Notes under the pieces: generated by a model | Database searches by the model: none | Told to the model about the DNA's origin: nothing | The model's input: the letters and a program-made list of their open reading frames with translations, nothing else | Program-made: the position numbers and the translations under genes | Assembly: GCA_963575745.1 (NCBI GenBank) | Contig: CAUYUJ010018863.1 | Span: 62,001-126,000, forward strand | Length of the DNA: 64,000 nt | Origin: Prorocentrum cordatum | Taxonomy: Eukaryota; Sar; Dinophyceae; Prorocentrales; Prorocentraceae | Reading direction: 5' to 3' | In this document: one piece after another, positions 44,387 to 56,429 of the stretch | Position numbering within the stretch: the first letter of the stretch is position 1 | Layout: the number at the start of each line of letters is the position of its first letter

Positions 44387-44509
44387 TGAGAAACCGTACA
44401 TACACACGCCAAGCAGAACCCAACGCACACAGAAACGGAACTGGCACAGCGCTTTGTTTGCTTGAATGAGCGATGCACCTGCTCCTTCAAGGCGGTTTCG
44501 CCACTGGTC

Positions 44510-44634
44510 CCTCCTCTTCCTCCTCCTCCTCCTCCTCCTCATGATCCTCCTTCTCCGCCTCCTCCTCCTCCTCGTCATTCTCCTCCTCTTTATCATCGTC
44601 ATCATCAGCAGCATCATCATCAGCAGCATCATCG

Positions 44635-44670
<36 letters not shown>

Positions 44671-45191
44671 GCATCATCATCATCACCATCATCATCAACA
44701 TCATCACCACCACCACCATCATCATCGGCATCATAATCATAGTCATTGCCATCATCAACAGCATCAGCATCAGCATCCGCATCAACATCAGCACCAGCAT
44801 CATCAGCATCATCATCGACATCAGCATCAGTATCATCATCCACATCATCATCAGCAGCAGCAGCATCAACAACATCCTCGTCATCATCAGCATCACCATC
44901 ATCAGCAACATCATCAGCAGCAGCATCATCATTAGCATTAACATAATCGTCGTCATCGTTCTCATCTTCGGCATCATCAGCAGCATCAGCATCATCACAA
45001 TCGTCATCAGCATCGTGTGCATCACCATCACCAACACCGTCGTCGTCATTATCATCATCAGAATCAGTACAATCAGCAGCAGCATCGTCATGATAAGCAG
45101 CATCAGCATCACCATCATCATCAGCATCGTCAGCATCATAACCATTTATCAGCATCACCATCACCATCATTACCATCATTGTTATCCTCAT

Positions 45192-45250
<59 letters not shown>

Positions 45251-45340
45251 GCATCATCAACATCATCATCATCAGCACCAGCAGCAGCAGCAGCATCACC
45301 ATCAAAGTAATAATCATCCCTCCCTCGTCCTCCTCCCGAT
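44510..45340. repeat. (ATC)n microsatellite, long and degenerate
   Basis: CATCATCATCAGCATC through about 800 bases, perfect at 44635-44670 and 45190-45250. Frames give Ile/Ser/His on plus and Asp/Met on minus. Confidence 0.95.
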
Positions 45341-45700
45341 CCTTTTCCTCTTCTTCCTGCTCCTCCTCCGCCTCCTCTTCCTCCTCCTCCTCCTCCTCGT
45401 CCTCCTCCTCCTCCTCCTCCTCCTCCCCCTACTCCCCATCCTCCTCCTCCTCCCCCTCCTCCTCCTCCTCCTCCTCCTCTCCTCCTCCTCCTCCTCCTCC
45501 TCATCCGCCTCCGCCTCCTCCTCCTCCTCCCTTTCCTTCTCCTCCTCTTCCTCCTCCCCCCACCCCTCCTGCTCCTCCTCCTCCTCCTCCTCCTCCTCCT
45601 CCACCTCCTCTTCCTTCTCCTCCTCCTGCTCCTCCTCCTCATCATCATCTTCTTCCTTTTCCTCCTCCTCCTTCTCCTCCTCCTCCTCGTCGTCATGGTG
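45340..45700. repeat. (TCC)n tract
   Basis: TCC-rich pyrimidine block directly joined to the ATC microsatellite. Confidence 0.93.
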
Positions 45701-45777
45701 TCGCTCCTTTGTTCCTCCTCCGACCTCCTCCCGCTGCCGATGCTGCCCCCTGCAGCAGCCCACTTGCTGCTCGGCGA

Positions 45778-46068
<291 letters not shown>

Positions 46069-46074
46069 TCCGAC

Positions 46075-47960
46075 CTCCCCCGACCGATCCTCCGACCGAT
46101 CTCCAGCTGGAGCCTCTGCAGAAACAATTACGGGCGGACGGCCCGGAAGCGTCTCCCCCTGCGGCGCCCCCCCGAGTTCCAGGGGCGCCTGGCCTGGGCG
46201 GGCCAACCATGACGAAGGAGACTGTTCCCGACCAATCCATGACGGCAAGAAAGCGGCTACCGCTCGCCACCTCCTGAATATCAATTCAGACTTCGGCTGC
46301 CGCTTTCCTTCCAAGACGGCAGAAGAACGGCTACCGTTCGACATCTCGAAAACCTAACGGAGATACCGTCAACGCAAAAAAAACATGCATCGCAAACGAA
46401 GGGTAAAGAGCAACAGGACCACCCCACGGGCTGGCGGAAGGCCGTCTGCGGGAGCACGGCGGTTCGCTCTGGAGTGTTTCAGCCTTCCACGGGCCCGAGG
46501 CCCAGACCCCCCGACGTCATAATTGTTTCACAACGTCGCCCCGGAGGTCTCAGCCAACTCCCCGAGACCAGCTTTTCATCCTGAGCGGGTGATTGACGGT
46601 CCTGGGACCCGCCGAGGGCCCGTTAAGGCCGCAAGCGGCAGCAAAAACTTCCCGTCGCGATCTGTTCACTACGCGAGGAGGTCGGGGGAGATCTGGCGGA
46701 CGGGCGGCACTGGGAGTCTCGGGTTGCTGTCGACTGCGTGCGTGGGCGGCCGCGGCACGGCCAGAGCCGCGTGCACAATCACCCGCAGAGCAGCAACCAG
46801 CCGCACGGCAGGTGGAAGAGGAGTGAGCACGCGCCTGCACCGAGCGGGCAGCTTGCGCGCAACTGAACCAGCCCTCGGCAGGCATGAGGCGAATGGACCC
46901 ACCGACCGACTGCACGCGGCCATGACGCCGCGCGGACACAACCAGCATCGCTACGCTGCCCACTGGGGAGGCTCTTCCCCTACAAGAAGCCCCCGCGCTC
47001 ACGCACCGAGAATCGAGAAGAGGCCGAGGACCCTGCAACTCCGCGCACGTGCGCGTCCGCACACGGACGTAGGGCCAGAAAACTGGCGCTGCCAGGTCGG
47101 AGACCCTATATTCCAAGCGCCCAGCGCCAAGGTGACACCAGTCTTGGCAGGTGTCTCTTCCTCCCTCCGCCTCCGCCTCCGCCTGGCCCTGTGCGAAGCC
47201 CTCTTGGCGTACATGCCGATGAGGATACTGCACATGGTACTGCACATGGACACGCAAGCTTCCCCACTGACCTGTTCCATCAGCAGTAGCACGGTGCCGA
47301 AAGATACTCCCCCATGTGCACCCTTACTGTGTCCACACACACACATTTTCCGTCGGCGGCTACGCGAAGGGTAACTGCGCTGGAGATGAAAGGCTTAAAC
47401 GGGGATGCCGTTGGAGCAAATTGTGCCACCACGCAAGAGGAGGAGGAAGGAAAGACGCGGCCGAAGGAAAACAAGGACAGGGCGGGCGGCTCAGGGGTCA
47501 GAACGCTCCCCGAGCGTGTGGCGCGGCCGGCCTCGCCGCGCCACACGCGGCGGCTGCTGCGACATCGGGCCGGAGGCGGCGGGGCCCAGTGCGGGAAGAC
47601 GAGTCCCGGGTGAAGGGTGCGTAGCGAACAGTCTCAAAGTCGAGGCTGCCGAACCCCACGGGTGCGTTCGGAGCCACAGGGCTGCGGCGCCAGCGGCGGG
47701 CGGCAAGACCGGGCCAGGGGCTGGTGCGGGTGCCGGCAGCTGGCGGCCAAGGGCGACGTCAGCGGGGGCCAGCAGTACAATGGCGGCGCGGAGTGAGGCA
47801 CACACACACATACATAACCACACACACACACATACACGCACACCGCAGCCTGTGACTGCTGCCCCGAGCGCAATCGCGGACACGCGCAGCAGTGTAAGCG
47901 AATTCGCTAGTCTAACGGGCCAGAAGCGTGCTGAGATCTCTGGTAACTGGCTCATAGAGT
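46075..47960. other. No gene recognised
   Basis: GC-rich spacer. 46250-46340 contains two AGAAnnnGCTACCG-CTCG/TTCG-ACCTC units about 70 bases apart. 47795-47845 is (CA)n. Long frames on plus (46523-47374, 47405-48220) have Arg/Ala/Pro bias and no domain. Confidence 0.5.
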
Positions 47961-47964
47961 ATAT

Positions 47965-48975
47965 GTATATTCTAGTTCGCGCGCGCGGGGCGACCCCTGG
48001 GGGTCCCCAGACGAGACGTACCCCGGCCAACTCCCGACAAGGTCCGCTCAAGGATACCGGAACTGCCGGGGGCGGTTTTCGGGGCCCTCCAGATCGCCCC
48101 AGGAGCGGCCCCAGGAACCGCAAGGCGCCTCCAAAAGGGCCCACGAATCGGAATCACGGCCCAAGAGCGCTCCAGGACGCCCGAGGTGGCCCCGAGACGG
48201 CCCTGGAGGCCCCGAAGTAGCCCCAAGAGCGATCCAAAAGGAACCCAAAAGAGAGCCAAAACAAGAGCAAAAATCCGCCGACCCCTTGGGGTCATCGGCG
48301 TGTGAGATGCTTCCCCCTCCCCAAACCCCTCCCCCCAGGGCCCTGTCCGGTCGGTTTGGAGAGGGGGTTCCGGCCGGCCCCGGCTGAACGCGTCACGGGC
48401 CTCACGACGGGCCCTGAGGGCCCCAAGAGGCCCACAAGATGGTCCGAGAGGGCCCCGAGTCGCCGATGGATCGTCCCAAGACGCCCAAGATGGCCCCCAG
48501 ACGGCCCAAGAGGCCCCCGAGACACCCCAAGAGGCCCCCAAGAGGCGTCCCAAGGGGGCTCCCAGAAGCAAAAATCGTCCCATTCCCGTAAGAGAACGTA
48601 TGATTTTAGCACATTCGCCTCTTGGGCTTTCACAACGTCCAAGACGGCCCAAGAGGCCTCCAAGATCCTCCCAAGACGGCCCAGGAAGCCCCCAAGAAGG
48701 CTCCAAGACGGCCGAAGAGGACCCCAAGACGGCCCAAGAGGCCTCCAAGACGGCTCCAGGAGGGGGCCCAGGAACGGAAACTTCGAGCCCTCGGCCCCAA
48801 GAAGCCTCCAGAAGGCCCCAAGAAGCCCCCAAGAAGCCCCCAAGAGGCTCCAAGAGGCCCACCAGAGGCCCAAATGAGGCCCCAAGAGGCCCCAAAACGG
48901 CCCCCAAAAGGCCTCAAAGTGCTGCCAGTAGGCCCCCCGAAAGACCTACCAGGAGCCCCCCAAGGGGTCGGCGGC
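47965..48975 (+). repeat. 11-bp AAGAGGCCCCC tract with conserved TTCGCGCGCGCGGGGC head
   Basis: Begins with TCTAGTTCGCGCGCGCGGGGC, then ACCCCTGGGGGT (47970-48003), as at 9899. From 48160 it consists mainly of CAAGAGGCCCCC and CAAGACGGCCC units. A gap with GTCCCATTCCCGTAAGAGAACG (48575-48620) separates two blocks. Confidence 0.88.
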
Positions 48976-48978
48976 GCA

Positions 48979-49488
48979 GCGTAAGCCCAAAAATCATTTT
49001 TTTTTTTTGTTTTTTTTTTTTTCTGGATCAGCACGCGCCGGAAGGGCTCTACGAAGGAAAGGCTTCCTGTGCTGCCTCGACCTGAGACCGAGGACCGAAA
49101 GCAAAAAGAGGTGCGCTCACACCGTTCTGAGGTGGGTAGGGGCCCACACCTGTAGAGGAGACTAAGCGAAGATGAGGGGGGGCGAGGAGAAGCAGGGAGG
49201 GAGGGAGGCCACAGGAGGCGGTGCTCGTGCACCGCCCCCGCCCCGAGTCGAGCGCGGCTACCGCGCGCCCCACCGCCCGGGCGAGTGCCCCGAGGGCTGG
49301 CGGGGCGCGCGTGTCTCGAGCGGCAGCGATCGGATGCCGCTGGACGGCCGCAGGTCCTCCCAGACGCGGGCGGTCGGTGCCGCAAGGCGGCTGCGGCTGG
49401 GTGGCACACGCGCGCGCCAACCGCAAACCGCCTCCGCCTCCGCCTCCGCCTCCGCCATGATTTTTGGGCGTAAGCCCAAAAATCATGG
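48979..49488. mobile_element. ~490-bp inverted-repeat element (GCGTAAGCCCAAAAATCAT ends)
   Basis: GCGTAAGCCCAAAAATCAT at 48979-48997 is mirrored by ATGATTTTTGGGCGTAAGC at 49457-49475. At the right end the motif is immediately repeated in the opposite sense, giving a perfect 15-bp hairpin with a GTAA loop (49455-49469/49474-49488). A poly-T run follows the left end. The interior is GC-rich without a recognised gene, and 11-mer tracts lie on both sides. Confidence 0.6.
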
Positions 49489-49539
49489 ATTGTCCTGGTG
49501 TTTTTCTGTGATTTTCGTGTTATCGCGTTTTCAGCATTC

Positions 49540-49830
49540 CGACGCTCCAAGATGGCCCCAGAGGCCCCCAAGACCGCCCCAAGACGGCCCGAGAGGCCTC
49601 CAAGAGGTGCCCAAGACGGTCCAAGAGGGCCCCAAAACAGCTCCCCAAGAGGGGGAGCACGAACAACTAAATTCTAGCAATCCGCCCCAAGAGGCCCCCA
49701 GGAGGCCCCAAGAGGCCCGCAGGAGAACCCATGAGGCCCCCTGGAGGCCTCACGAGGCCCCCAAGAAGCCCAAAAAGAGACCCAAAAGGCCCTCAAGCGG
49801 CCCTCAAGAGGCCCAAAGAGGCCACGACCA
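49540..49830 (+). repeat. 11-bp AAGAGGCCCCC patch
   Basis: CCAAGATGGCCCCAGAGGCCCCCAAGACC and later AAGAGGCCC units; a break near 49655-49690 carries AACAACTAAATTCTAGC. Confidence 0.85.
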
Positions 49831-49885
49831 CGCAGGCAAACGCCTGCGATGGCTCAATACGGGCCGGCGGAATGAGCGAAACGAT

Positions 49886-51238
49886 TCAATAATCTGCCAG
49901 CGTGTCTGTAGTCAGGTACTGCTTGGTGTAATCCAACAAGCGGTCACGAATGTCACAATACCTCAGCACGTCAAAAATCCGCCACGGCGCCTCCCTGGCA
50001 CGCCGAGTCGCGGGGGGGATGCCAAGCAATGCCTGGCAGGACTTCTGCGAGTCATCTGAGAGCCCCACGCCCTCACGCCACAAAGCGCTGCATGCATCGA
50101 CCACCCCCTCCCGAGGACTCCTGCGCGACACATACGCCGCGTGGCGCTCTCTAACGCCATCCGAAGCTTCCAAGAGGAGGCCACCAAGATCGCCAGTAAG
50201 GCCGAACATTGCCCCAAGAGAGGTAAGAGATTGGTCCATTTGCAGCCTTCGAGGGCCCCAAGGTGCCCACTGTGAGCTCCAACCAGCCCCCATGACGTGC
50301 ATTGGACGGTCCAAAGAGAGCCACAAGCTGGCCTAAGGGGGATCTCCCGGGGGACCCAAAGCAGCCCGAGAGAGCCTCTGAATGGACCAAGAAGGCCCCA
50401 AGACGGCCCCACGACGGGCGCGACAGACCCCCCAGACAGCCAAGAAAGCCCTCAGATTGCCCGGTCGATCTCCAAGGCAAGCCAAGAATGGCCCAAGACG
50501 ACCCAAGAGAGCACCAAGAGGATGCCCCTAGGACTGGCCCACGAGAGCCCGAGGCAGCCCCAAGACGGCCCAGATTGGCCCCATGATGGAGGCGAGAGGT
50601 GCCACACTGACGGCCCACTGGGCGGTGCTCAAAGCGTCGCCACACAAGGTGCTTCGCTGGCACGGTAGCGGAATTGCCGCGAGCACTGGCATACTCCTGT
50701 CGATCTTCCTGTTTGCATAATCGACGCCTGGAAGGTGCATGGCTTCAAAAACTAGGTCTTTAGGGAAAGGGAACAAAACAAAAGGTTTTTCTCGGAGTTC
50801 GCCCAACTGTTCGAAGAATGGCACAGCTCCACTCGCAAGAATTTCGTAATGGCGAAGACATTCCCAACCCGCTTTCTGTTTTGTGATTCCGAAGAAACTG
50901 TCTGCGTATTGACGGTAGTACGCGTCCTCTTTATCATAAATATACGTGCTTAGATTGCCAGGAACCAAAGGTGCAAAGTCGTGTTGCTTCTGCTCGCACG
51001 GGGTGGATGCTGGAAAACGGTCCACATCAGGCAGGCCGAACCAGATTGGTAAAGCGATCAAGTCTTCATGTGCTTTTGCTCGATGCAAAATTGTGCCAGA
51101 ATGGTTCACTGTTAACGGACGCGACATCACTCGCCTTATTTCCTGAGCACACAAATCACCCGAAGCTTCTCCCACCTCCAGCTGACCGTGCGCCGAATAC
51201 CCCAAGGCAACGAGCACGGAATAGTCTACAACGCGCAT
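49886..51238 (-). CDS. C-terminal part of a glycosyltransferase-like protein, two exons
   Basis: Exon A (51238 to about 50690-50650): normal composition. Residues 85-103 are QHDFAPLVPGNLSTYIYDK, 107-116 YYRQYADSFF, 120-142 KQKAGWECLRHYEILASGAVPFF, and 157-174 FPKDLVFEAMHLPGVDY. Exon B (about 49990 to TGA 49886) reads RIFDVLRYCDIRDRLLDYTK, then QYLTTDTLADY. KAGWxCLRHYEILAxGxVPFF followed by a YTxxxLTTxxLAxY tail is the signature, from memory, of the C-terminal half of a GT-B-like glycosyltransferase family of algae and large DNA viruses (catalysis unproven). The intervening ~0.7 kb holds an 11-mer tract and is probably an intron; exact splice sites are not clear. The first ATG has an in-frame TAG three codons upstream, so any N-terminal half must come from another exon or is lost. 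The stop/3' flank recurs at 60-115. Confidence 0.6.
50200..50640 (+). repeat. Diverged 11-mer tract inside the probable intron
   Basis: CCAAGACGGCCCC, CCAAGAAAGCCC, CCAAGAGAGCACC and similar units lie between the two glycosyltransferase-like exons. Confidence 0.75.
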
Positions 51239-51239
51239 G

Positions 51240-52535
51240 GTGTGCTACAGGCGACCTGTTCAGAAAAGACTGTCGGCCTTGTAGCAGCGTGCGAAAAAAT
51301 ATGGGGGGTGCTGTGGCATCAGCCAAGACGGCTACATAGTGTGATGGAAGGAACGAAAGAACACGAGAAAGGAAAGAAGGACAGGAGAATACGGAGAAGG
51401 AGTCACAGGAAAGGAGGGAAAATCAGGAGTGGGCACGAAACGGGCACGACTAAACGGAAACGAAAACGGCGAAGCTGAAGGGAGGAACAAGGCAAGGCAA
51501 ATGAAATCCCGGCGAAAGAGGAAGAGGAAGGACGAACAGCCAACGACGGAGCAGGACGACGACGACGATGAGAAAAAGGGCGAAGAAGGGAAGCGAAGAG
51601 AAGCAGAGCAGGAGAATACTCGACGGGAAGGAAAAATGGGGAAGAGCAGGATTGGAGGAGAGATGAAGCGGGCGAGGGGAGGGGAAATGAAAGAGGTGGG
51701 CAAGCATAGATGGAGAAGAAGGACAAGAAGATGAGGCGGAGAGTGAGTACGGGGAGGAAGTCCAAGATAACGCCCGACTAGGGCGCTGACACGACGCCCT
51801 GACGGCCCCCCTGTTCCCGAAAAGTGCCCCAAGACGACACTGCATGCCGAAGCAGTGCCGCGAAATGGCACCGAGAAAGCCCCAAGCGCTCCCAGCCAAA
51901 GTGTCACAAAGAAAGCCATGAAACAATTGGAAGGCAAAGAGACTCGCGGCAGAGGGCGAAGCTTTTGAGTTAGCGTGGAAGAAACGGGTCCTGCGGGAAG
52001 CGTGCCCCAGACCCGTGGCCTTCCCCCAGGACCAGCGTCCCTTGCAGAGCTACGGCTTGCTGGTTTGGGGGCCTGGGAAGGGCCCCGACAGCTCGAAAAC
52101 CACGAGAAGGCCTCAGGACTCGCTTCCATCAAGACGGGGTTGCCCCATGGCGATTGACATCCGCCACCACTGCCCTCTCCGTTCACCACGGCTGGGGATG
52201 GGAACTTGAGCGACCCAAGACCCGGATGGCAGGGCGCCACATATCTCGTAGAGCCCTTGGTCCGACGAGAGCGAAAGGAATTCGGGCGCAGAGTGGAGCT
52301 AGTTGGCCGACCCAGCAAGAAGAGACAGTGTGGTAACGTGGGCTCGAGTTTTTGAGTTGTGCTAGATTCGCAAATTCGTTTTAAGGCTCCGTATGTTTCC
52401 AGGCTGGCGTCGGGAGGCCTTGAAAACCAATGAGGAGTTTGGCCCGTTCGGTGGGCCCGCTATGGTCATGCTAGTGCCATGAAGTAGCCAGCAGATTGTA
52501 ATGCTATTACCAGGCTGTTGCCCTGCTACTGCCAT
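51240..52535. other. No gene recognised
   Basis: 51340-51740 is purine-rich (GGAAAGAAGGACAGGAG). 51740-52500 is an ordinary GC-balanced spacer with no domain seen. Confidence 0.45.
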
Positions 52536-52539
52536 GCAG

Positions 52540-54160
52540 CATGGCAGCTGCATGGCAACTGCATGGCAACTGCATGGCAACTGCATGGCAACTGCATGGC
52601 AACTGCATGGCAACTGCATGGCAGCTGCATGGCAGCTGCATGGCGAGAACATGGCAACTACACAGCAACTGCAGGGCAATAGCATGGCAACTGCATGGCA
52701 GCTGCATGGCAACTGCATGGCAACTACATTGCAATCGCATGGCAATAGCGTGGCAACTGCATGGATATCGAATGGCAACAGCATGGCGACTGCATGGCAA
52801 CTGCATGACAGCAGCATGGCAATTGCATGGCAATTGCATGGCAACAGCATGGCAGCTGCATGGCAACTGCATTGCAATCGCATGGCAATAGCACGGCAAC
52901 TGCATAGCAATAGCATGGCACCTGCACCGCAATCGCATGGCAATAGCATGGCAATAGCATTGCATCTACATGGCAACGGCATGGCAATAGTATAGCAACT
53001 GCATGGTAATCGCATGGCAGTAGCATGGCAATTGCACGGCAACTGCATGACAATCGCCTGCCAACGGCATGGAAACTGCATGGCAATAGCAAGGCAATCG
53101 CATGATAATAGCATGGCAGTAGCATGGCAATAGCATGGCAATCGCATGACAATAGCATCGCAATAGCATGGCAATAGCAGGGATAACTGCATGGCAATAG
53201 CATGGCAATAGCAGGGCAACTGCATGGCAACTGCATGGCAATAGCATGGCAAAATTCAATGGCAACTGCATGGCAATCGCATGGCAACAGCATGGCAATA
53301 GCATGGCAATCGTATGGAAATACCATGGCACTAGCATGACAACTGCATGGCAATAGCATGGTGACTGCACGGCAATCGCATGGCAATAGCGTGGCAATTG
53401 CACCGCAATAGCATGGTAACGACATGGCAATAGTATGGCAACTGCATGGCAATCGCATGGCAATAGCATGGCAATCGCATGACAATACCATGGTAACTGC
53501 ATGCTAATCGCATGGAAACACCATGGCAATAGCATGGAAACTGCATGGCAATCGCATGGCAACTGCATGGTAACCGCATGGCACTAGCATGGCAACTGCA
53601 TGGCAGGAGCATGGCACCTGCACGACAATCCCATGACAACTGCATGGCGATCGCATGGCAGTAGCATGACAAATGCATGGCAACTGCACGGCAATCGCAT
53701 GGCAATAGCATGACAACTCCATGGCAATAGCATGGCAACTGCATGACAATCGCCTGCCAACTGCATGGCAACTGCATGTCAATAGCATGGCAATCGCATG
53801 ACAATAGCATGGCAATAGCATGGCAACAGCAGGGATAACTGCATGGCAATAGCATGGCTACTGCAGGGCAACAACATGGCAACTGCATGGCAGTAGCATG
53901 ACAATAGCATAGCAACTGCATGGCAATCGCATGGTAATAACATGGCACCTGCATGGTAATAGCATTGCAAAGCATGACAATAGCATGACAACTGCATGGC
54001 GATAGCATGGCAACTGCATGGCAATCGCATGGATGACTGCATGGCAATAACATGGCAACTGCGGGGCAATAGCATGGCAAAAACATGGCAACTGCACGGC
54101 AATAGCATGGCACCTGCATGGCAATCGCATGGCAATAGCATGGCAGCCGCATGGCAATCG
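52540..54160 (+). repeat. 11-bp GCATGGCAACT/GCATGGCAATA minisatellite, about 145 units
   Basis: Core GCATGGCA repeats every 11 bases for about 1.6 kb. The last bases vary among AACT, AATA, AATC, AACA, GCT and GTA. The left end (52545-52620) is homogeneous AACT; the rest is a mosaic. All frames on both strands are nearly stop-free because 11 is prime to 3. The Cys/His/Ala/Met/Pro translations are artefacts. Confidence 0.97.
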
Positions 54161-54164
54161 CTCG

Positions 54165-56040
54165 ACTGGGACATCCATCTCGGGCCTCCCGAAGCTCTAA
54201 ACCAATGCTTCTGAGACTGCTGAATCGATTGTTGTGACTAAGAACTCTGTTGATGCTGTGAATATCGAGATACGTTTCCGAGATTGCTGAATCCATTGGT
54301 GTGACTAACAACTCTGCAAATGCTGTAGTTCTCGAAGAGTTGTACGCTGACCGCGCGCGAAAACTTACAACACAGGGCGAATAGTATTTGGTAGTAGCTC
54401 GAGTACAAGAACGACCTGAGGCCGCTCCAGACTCAAGACCAATGCGTTCGAGGCCACTGAATCGATTAGTATGACTAAGAGCTCTGTAAATGTTCTGAAC
54501 AAATTAGCCAACTGCGCGACCATAAATATATTAAAGAATGAGAAAAAGTTTCGGCCATAACTAGAGCATCATAGCTCTGACAAAAAAGTGTGGAAGCTGC
54601 TAGATCGATTGGTGAAACTGAGAGCTTTACAGCTGCTGTAGATCTCGAGATCAACTCCTCCAACAGAATGCGCACACACAAATATGTTACAGAGTACCAA
54701 TAATTGGTCGGTTGCAGCTCAAATAAAAACTGTTCTGGAGCCTCTCGAAAGTCCACACGAATGCGCCCGATGCTCTCGAACAGATAAATGTGAATCAAAG
54801 CACTGAAATTGCACTGGAATATTGAGGCCGATGTTTTTTTGTCGATACGACGTTGATTCCTCCAAGTGTCTCAGTCATACTACTGCAGCTATCGCCCTGA
54901 AACTAAAACAGACGAACGCCTCATCTGAACCTGCTACAAGGAATAAAGCTATGGCTTCTGAATATGACCAGTCAAAACAAATAGCCAACAGCCCGAAGTT
55001 GTCACATTGACTCTTCTCGCTGGGTCGGCCAGCTAGCTCCACCCTGCGCCCGAACTCTCCTAGCTCACATTACCGAAGAATTCTACGAGGTACGGAGTCC
55101 AAAACGCGTAAAGCATTTATGGGAGACTCTGGCAGTGGCACTGGGAGAGCACGCCTAGGGAGATTGCAAGCGCGGGAAGCGTTTGTGGGAGACGCTTGCC
55201 AGGACGCTGTAAATCACGCTTGGGAAGCTCGCAAGCTTCGAGAGGCAAGCTCCGAAGGAGCTTCGAAGGAGCTGCGACGCATCTGCGGAAAGGCTCTAAG
55301 CACGCGCATTGAGAACGAGTAATAGACGATGGCCGGAACACGCTGCGGGTTCAAGCAAGCTGCTCCAGGGATGCCTGACCCGGAGCCTTGCAGAGGGGCT
55401 GGGCTACCCTGCGCTGCCGGCTTCTACTCCAAAACCCTCCCAGCTCCCCAGGGCGCTATCTGGGAAACCTGCGCAGTCCACTCGTGGGATCCAGAACCCG
55501 CTCAGCGGGGCGCCCGACGGGCGTGGAAAGGCCCGGCGAAGAGCTCTGGAAGAACCCGGAGAGAGCTTCCGAAGGACGTTCTGGGGAGTTTCGGGGCACA
55601 GGCACTGGGCAACGCTTAGAAAAGGCCTCTCGGGACACGCGTTAATTCTGCAGGAGGCGCGCCGGGAATTCCTGCCGGAAGCCGGAAACAACCTGGATAG
55701 CGACGTCCAACGCGCGTGAAACTGAACGCCGGCTTTAACCGTCAATCTGGCCATGTGCGGACTTTGAGAGGCTGCGCCCAGGCCCCAGGGCCCGCGCCCA
55801 GGCCCTGTGGCCCGCAACGGAAGCGAGGCAGCGAAGCTGGAAAATTCAAAAACCAGCGAAGCTGAGACTACCATGTAAATCTGCGCAGCAGAATGATTGC
55901 ACGCAACAAATGTTCCGCTCTTTTACAACACGCACACACAGTGAGCACGCATGCGCGTCAAGAGCAAGTGCATCAATCAAATGAAAACAGGCACCCCCCA
56001 GGCATCGAGCTCGCAAGGTAGAAAGAAGGCACAACAAACG
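54165..56040. other. No gene recognised; start of the less GC-rich mosaic
   Basis: 54200-54650 contains ATTGnTGnGACTAAnAGCTCTG-AAnTGCT phrases at 54230, 54290, 54470 and 54600 (diverged repeat). 55115-55260 repeats GGGAGACnCT and GCTTGGGAAGC. 55370-55640 is a diverged copy of the module at 58490-58560 (CCGGCTTCTACTCCAAAACCCTCCCAGC). Confidence 0.5.
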
Positions 56041-56047
56041 CCTGCAG

Positions 56048-56426
56048 TTAACTTAAGAATACAGCGAACACCCTGGGGAGAAACTCTATCGCGCGCTCCA
56101 CCGCAGAGAGTTCAGTATGAGTGATTGTAGAATCTGGCTCAATACACCAGGCCATCGAGATGAGGCCCCCCCACATAACAATCCGAGCGGAAGGGTCATC
56201 CGTCCGAGCAAGTCGCAGTTCAATGATGCCCCCGCATCCACATCCCGATGCACTCACGCCCCAGTCGAAGCAATACTTCACGGCAACGATGCGGTACTCA
56301 CAGTTGGTTGTACAGCTGAATAGATCGTATTCTGTCACCTCGCAAAGCCCAGAGCCGGCAAGATAGGCGAGATGGTATGCGTGCTCATTCCACTCGCGGT
56401 ACTCATGCCGAAAGATGTCTGCAGCT
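56048..56426 (-). CDS. Possible exon with an RNase H-like fold
   Basis: Entered after TTCTCCTTGTTTTTTATCATGTCCGGCCCAG, a plausible acceptor (exon from about 56426), and open to a stop at 56048; an AGG|GTGTTCG site near 56070 could be the donor. Normal composition: EWNEHAYHLAYLAGSGLCEV, CEYRIVAVKYCFDWGVSASG, CGCGGIIELRLA, IVMWGGLISM and HTELSAVERAIEFLPR. A strand with Asp (CFDWGVSASGCGCGGIIE), a hairpin and then THTELSAVERAIEFL recall the RNase H order (catalytic Asp, GG hairpin, xEL.A...A helix with Glu), as in retroelement polyproteins. The match is weak and unsupported by neighbours, so the function is only a suggestion. Confidence 0.3.
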
Positions 56427-56429
56427 CTG

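Noticed and set aside
46523-48220. Plus-strand 271-283-codon frames
   Set aside because: GC-biased Arg/Ala/Pro composition, competing antisense frames of similar length, no motif.
49848-49860. Dinoflagellate spliced-leader fragment (TGGCTCAA)
   Set aside because: Only eight bases match what I expect of a spliced leader, and the flanks do not; too short to support.
52362-54311. Long minus- and plus-strand open frames with Cys/His/Ala/Met repeats
   Set aside because: They arise because an 11-bp repeat with few stop triplets is open in all frames; the translation shifts register every unit, and both strands look equally good.
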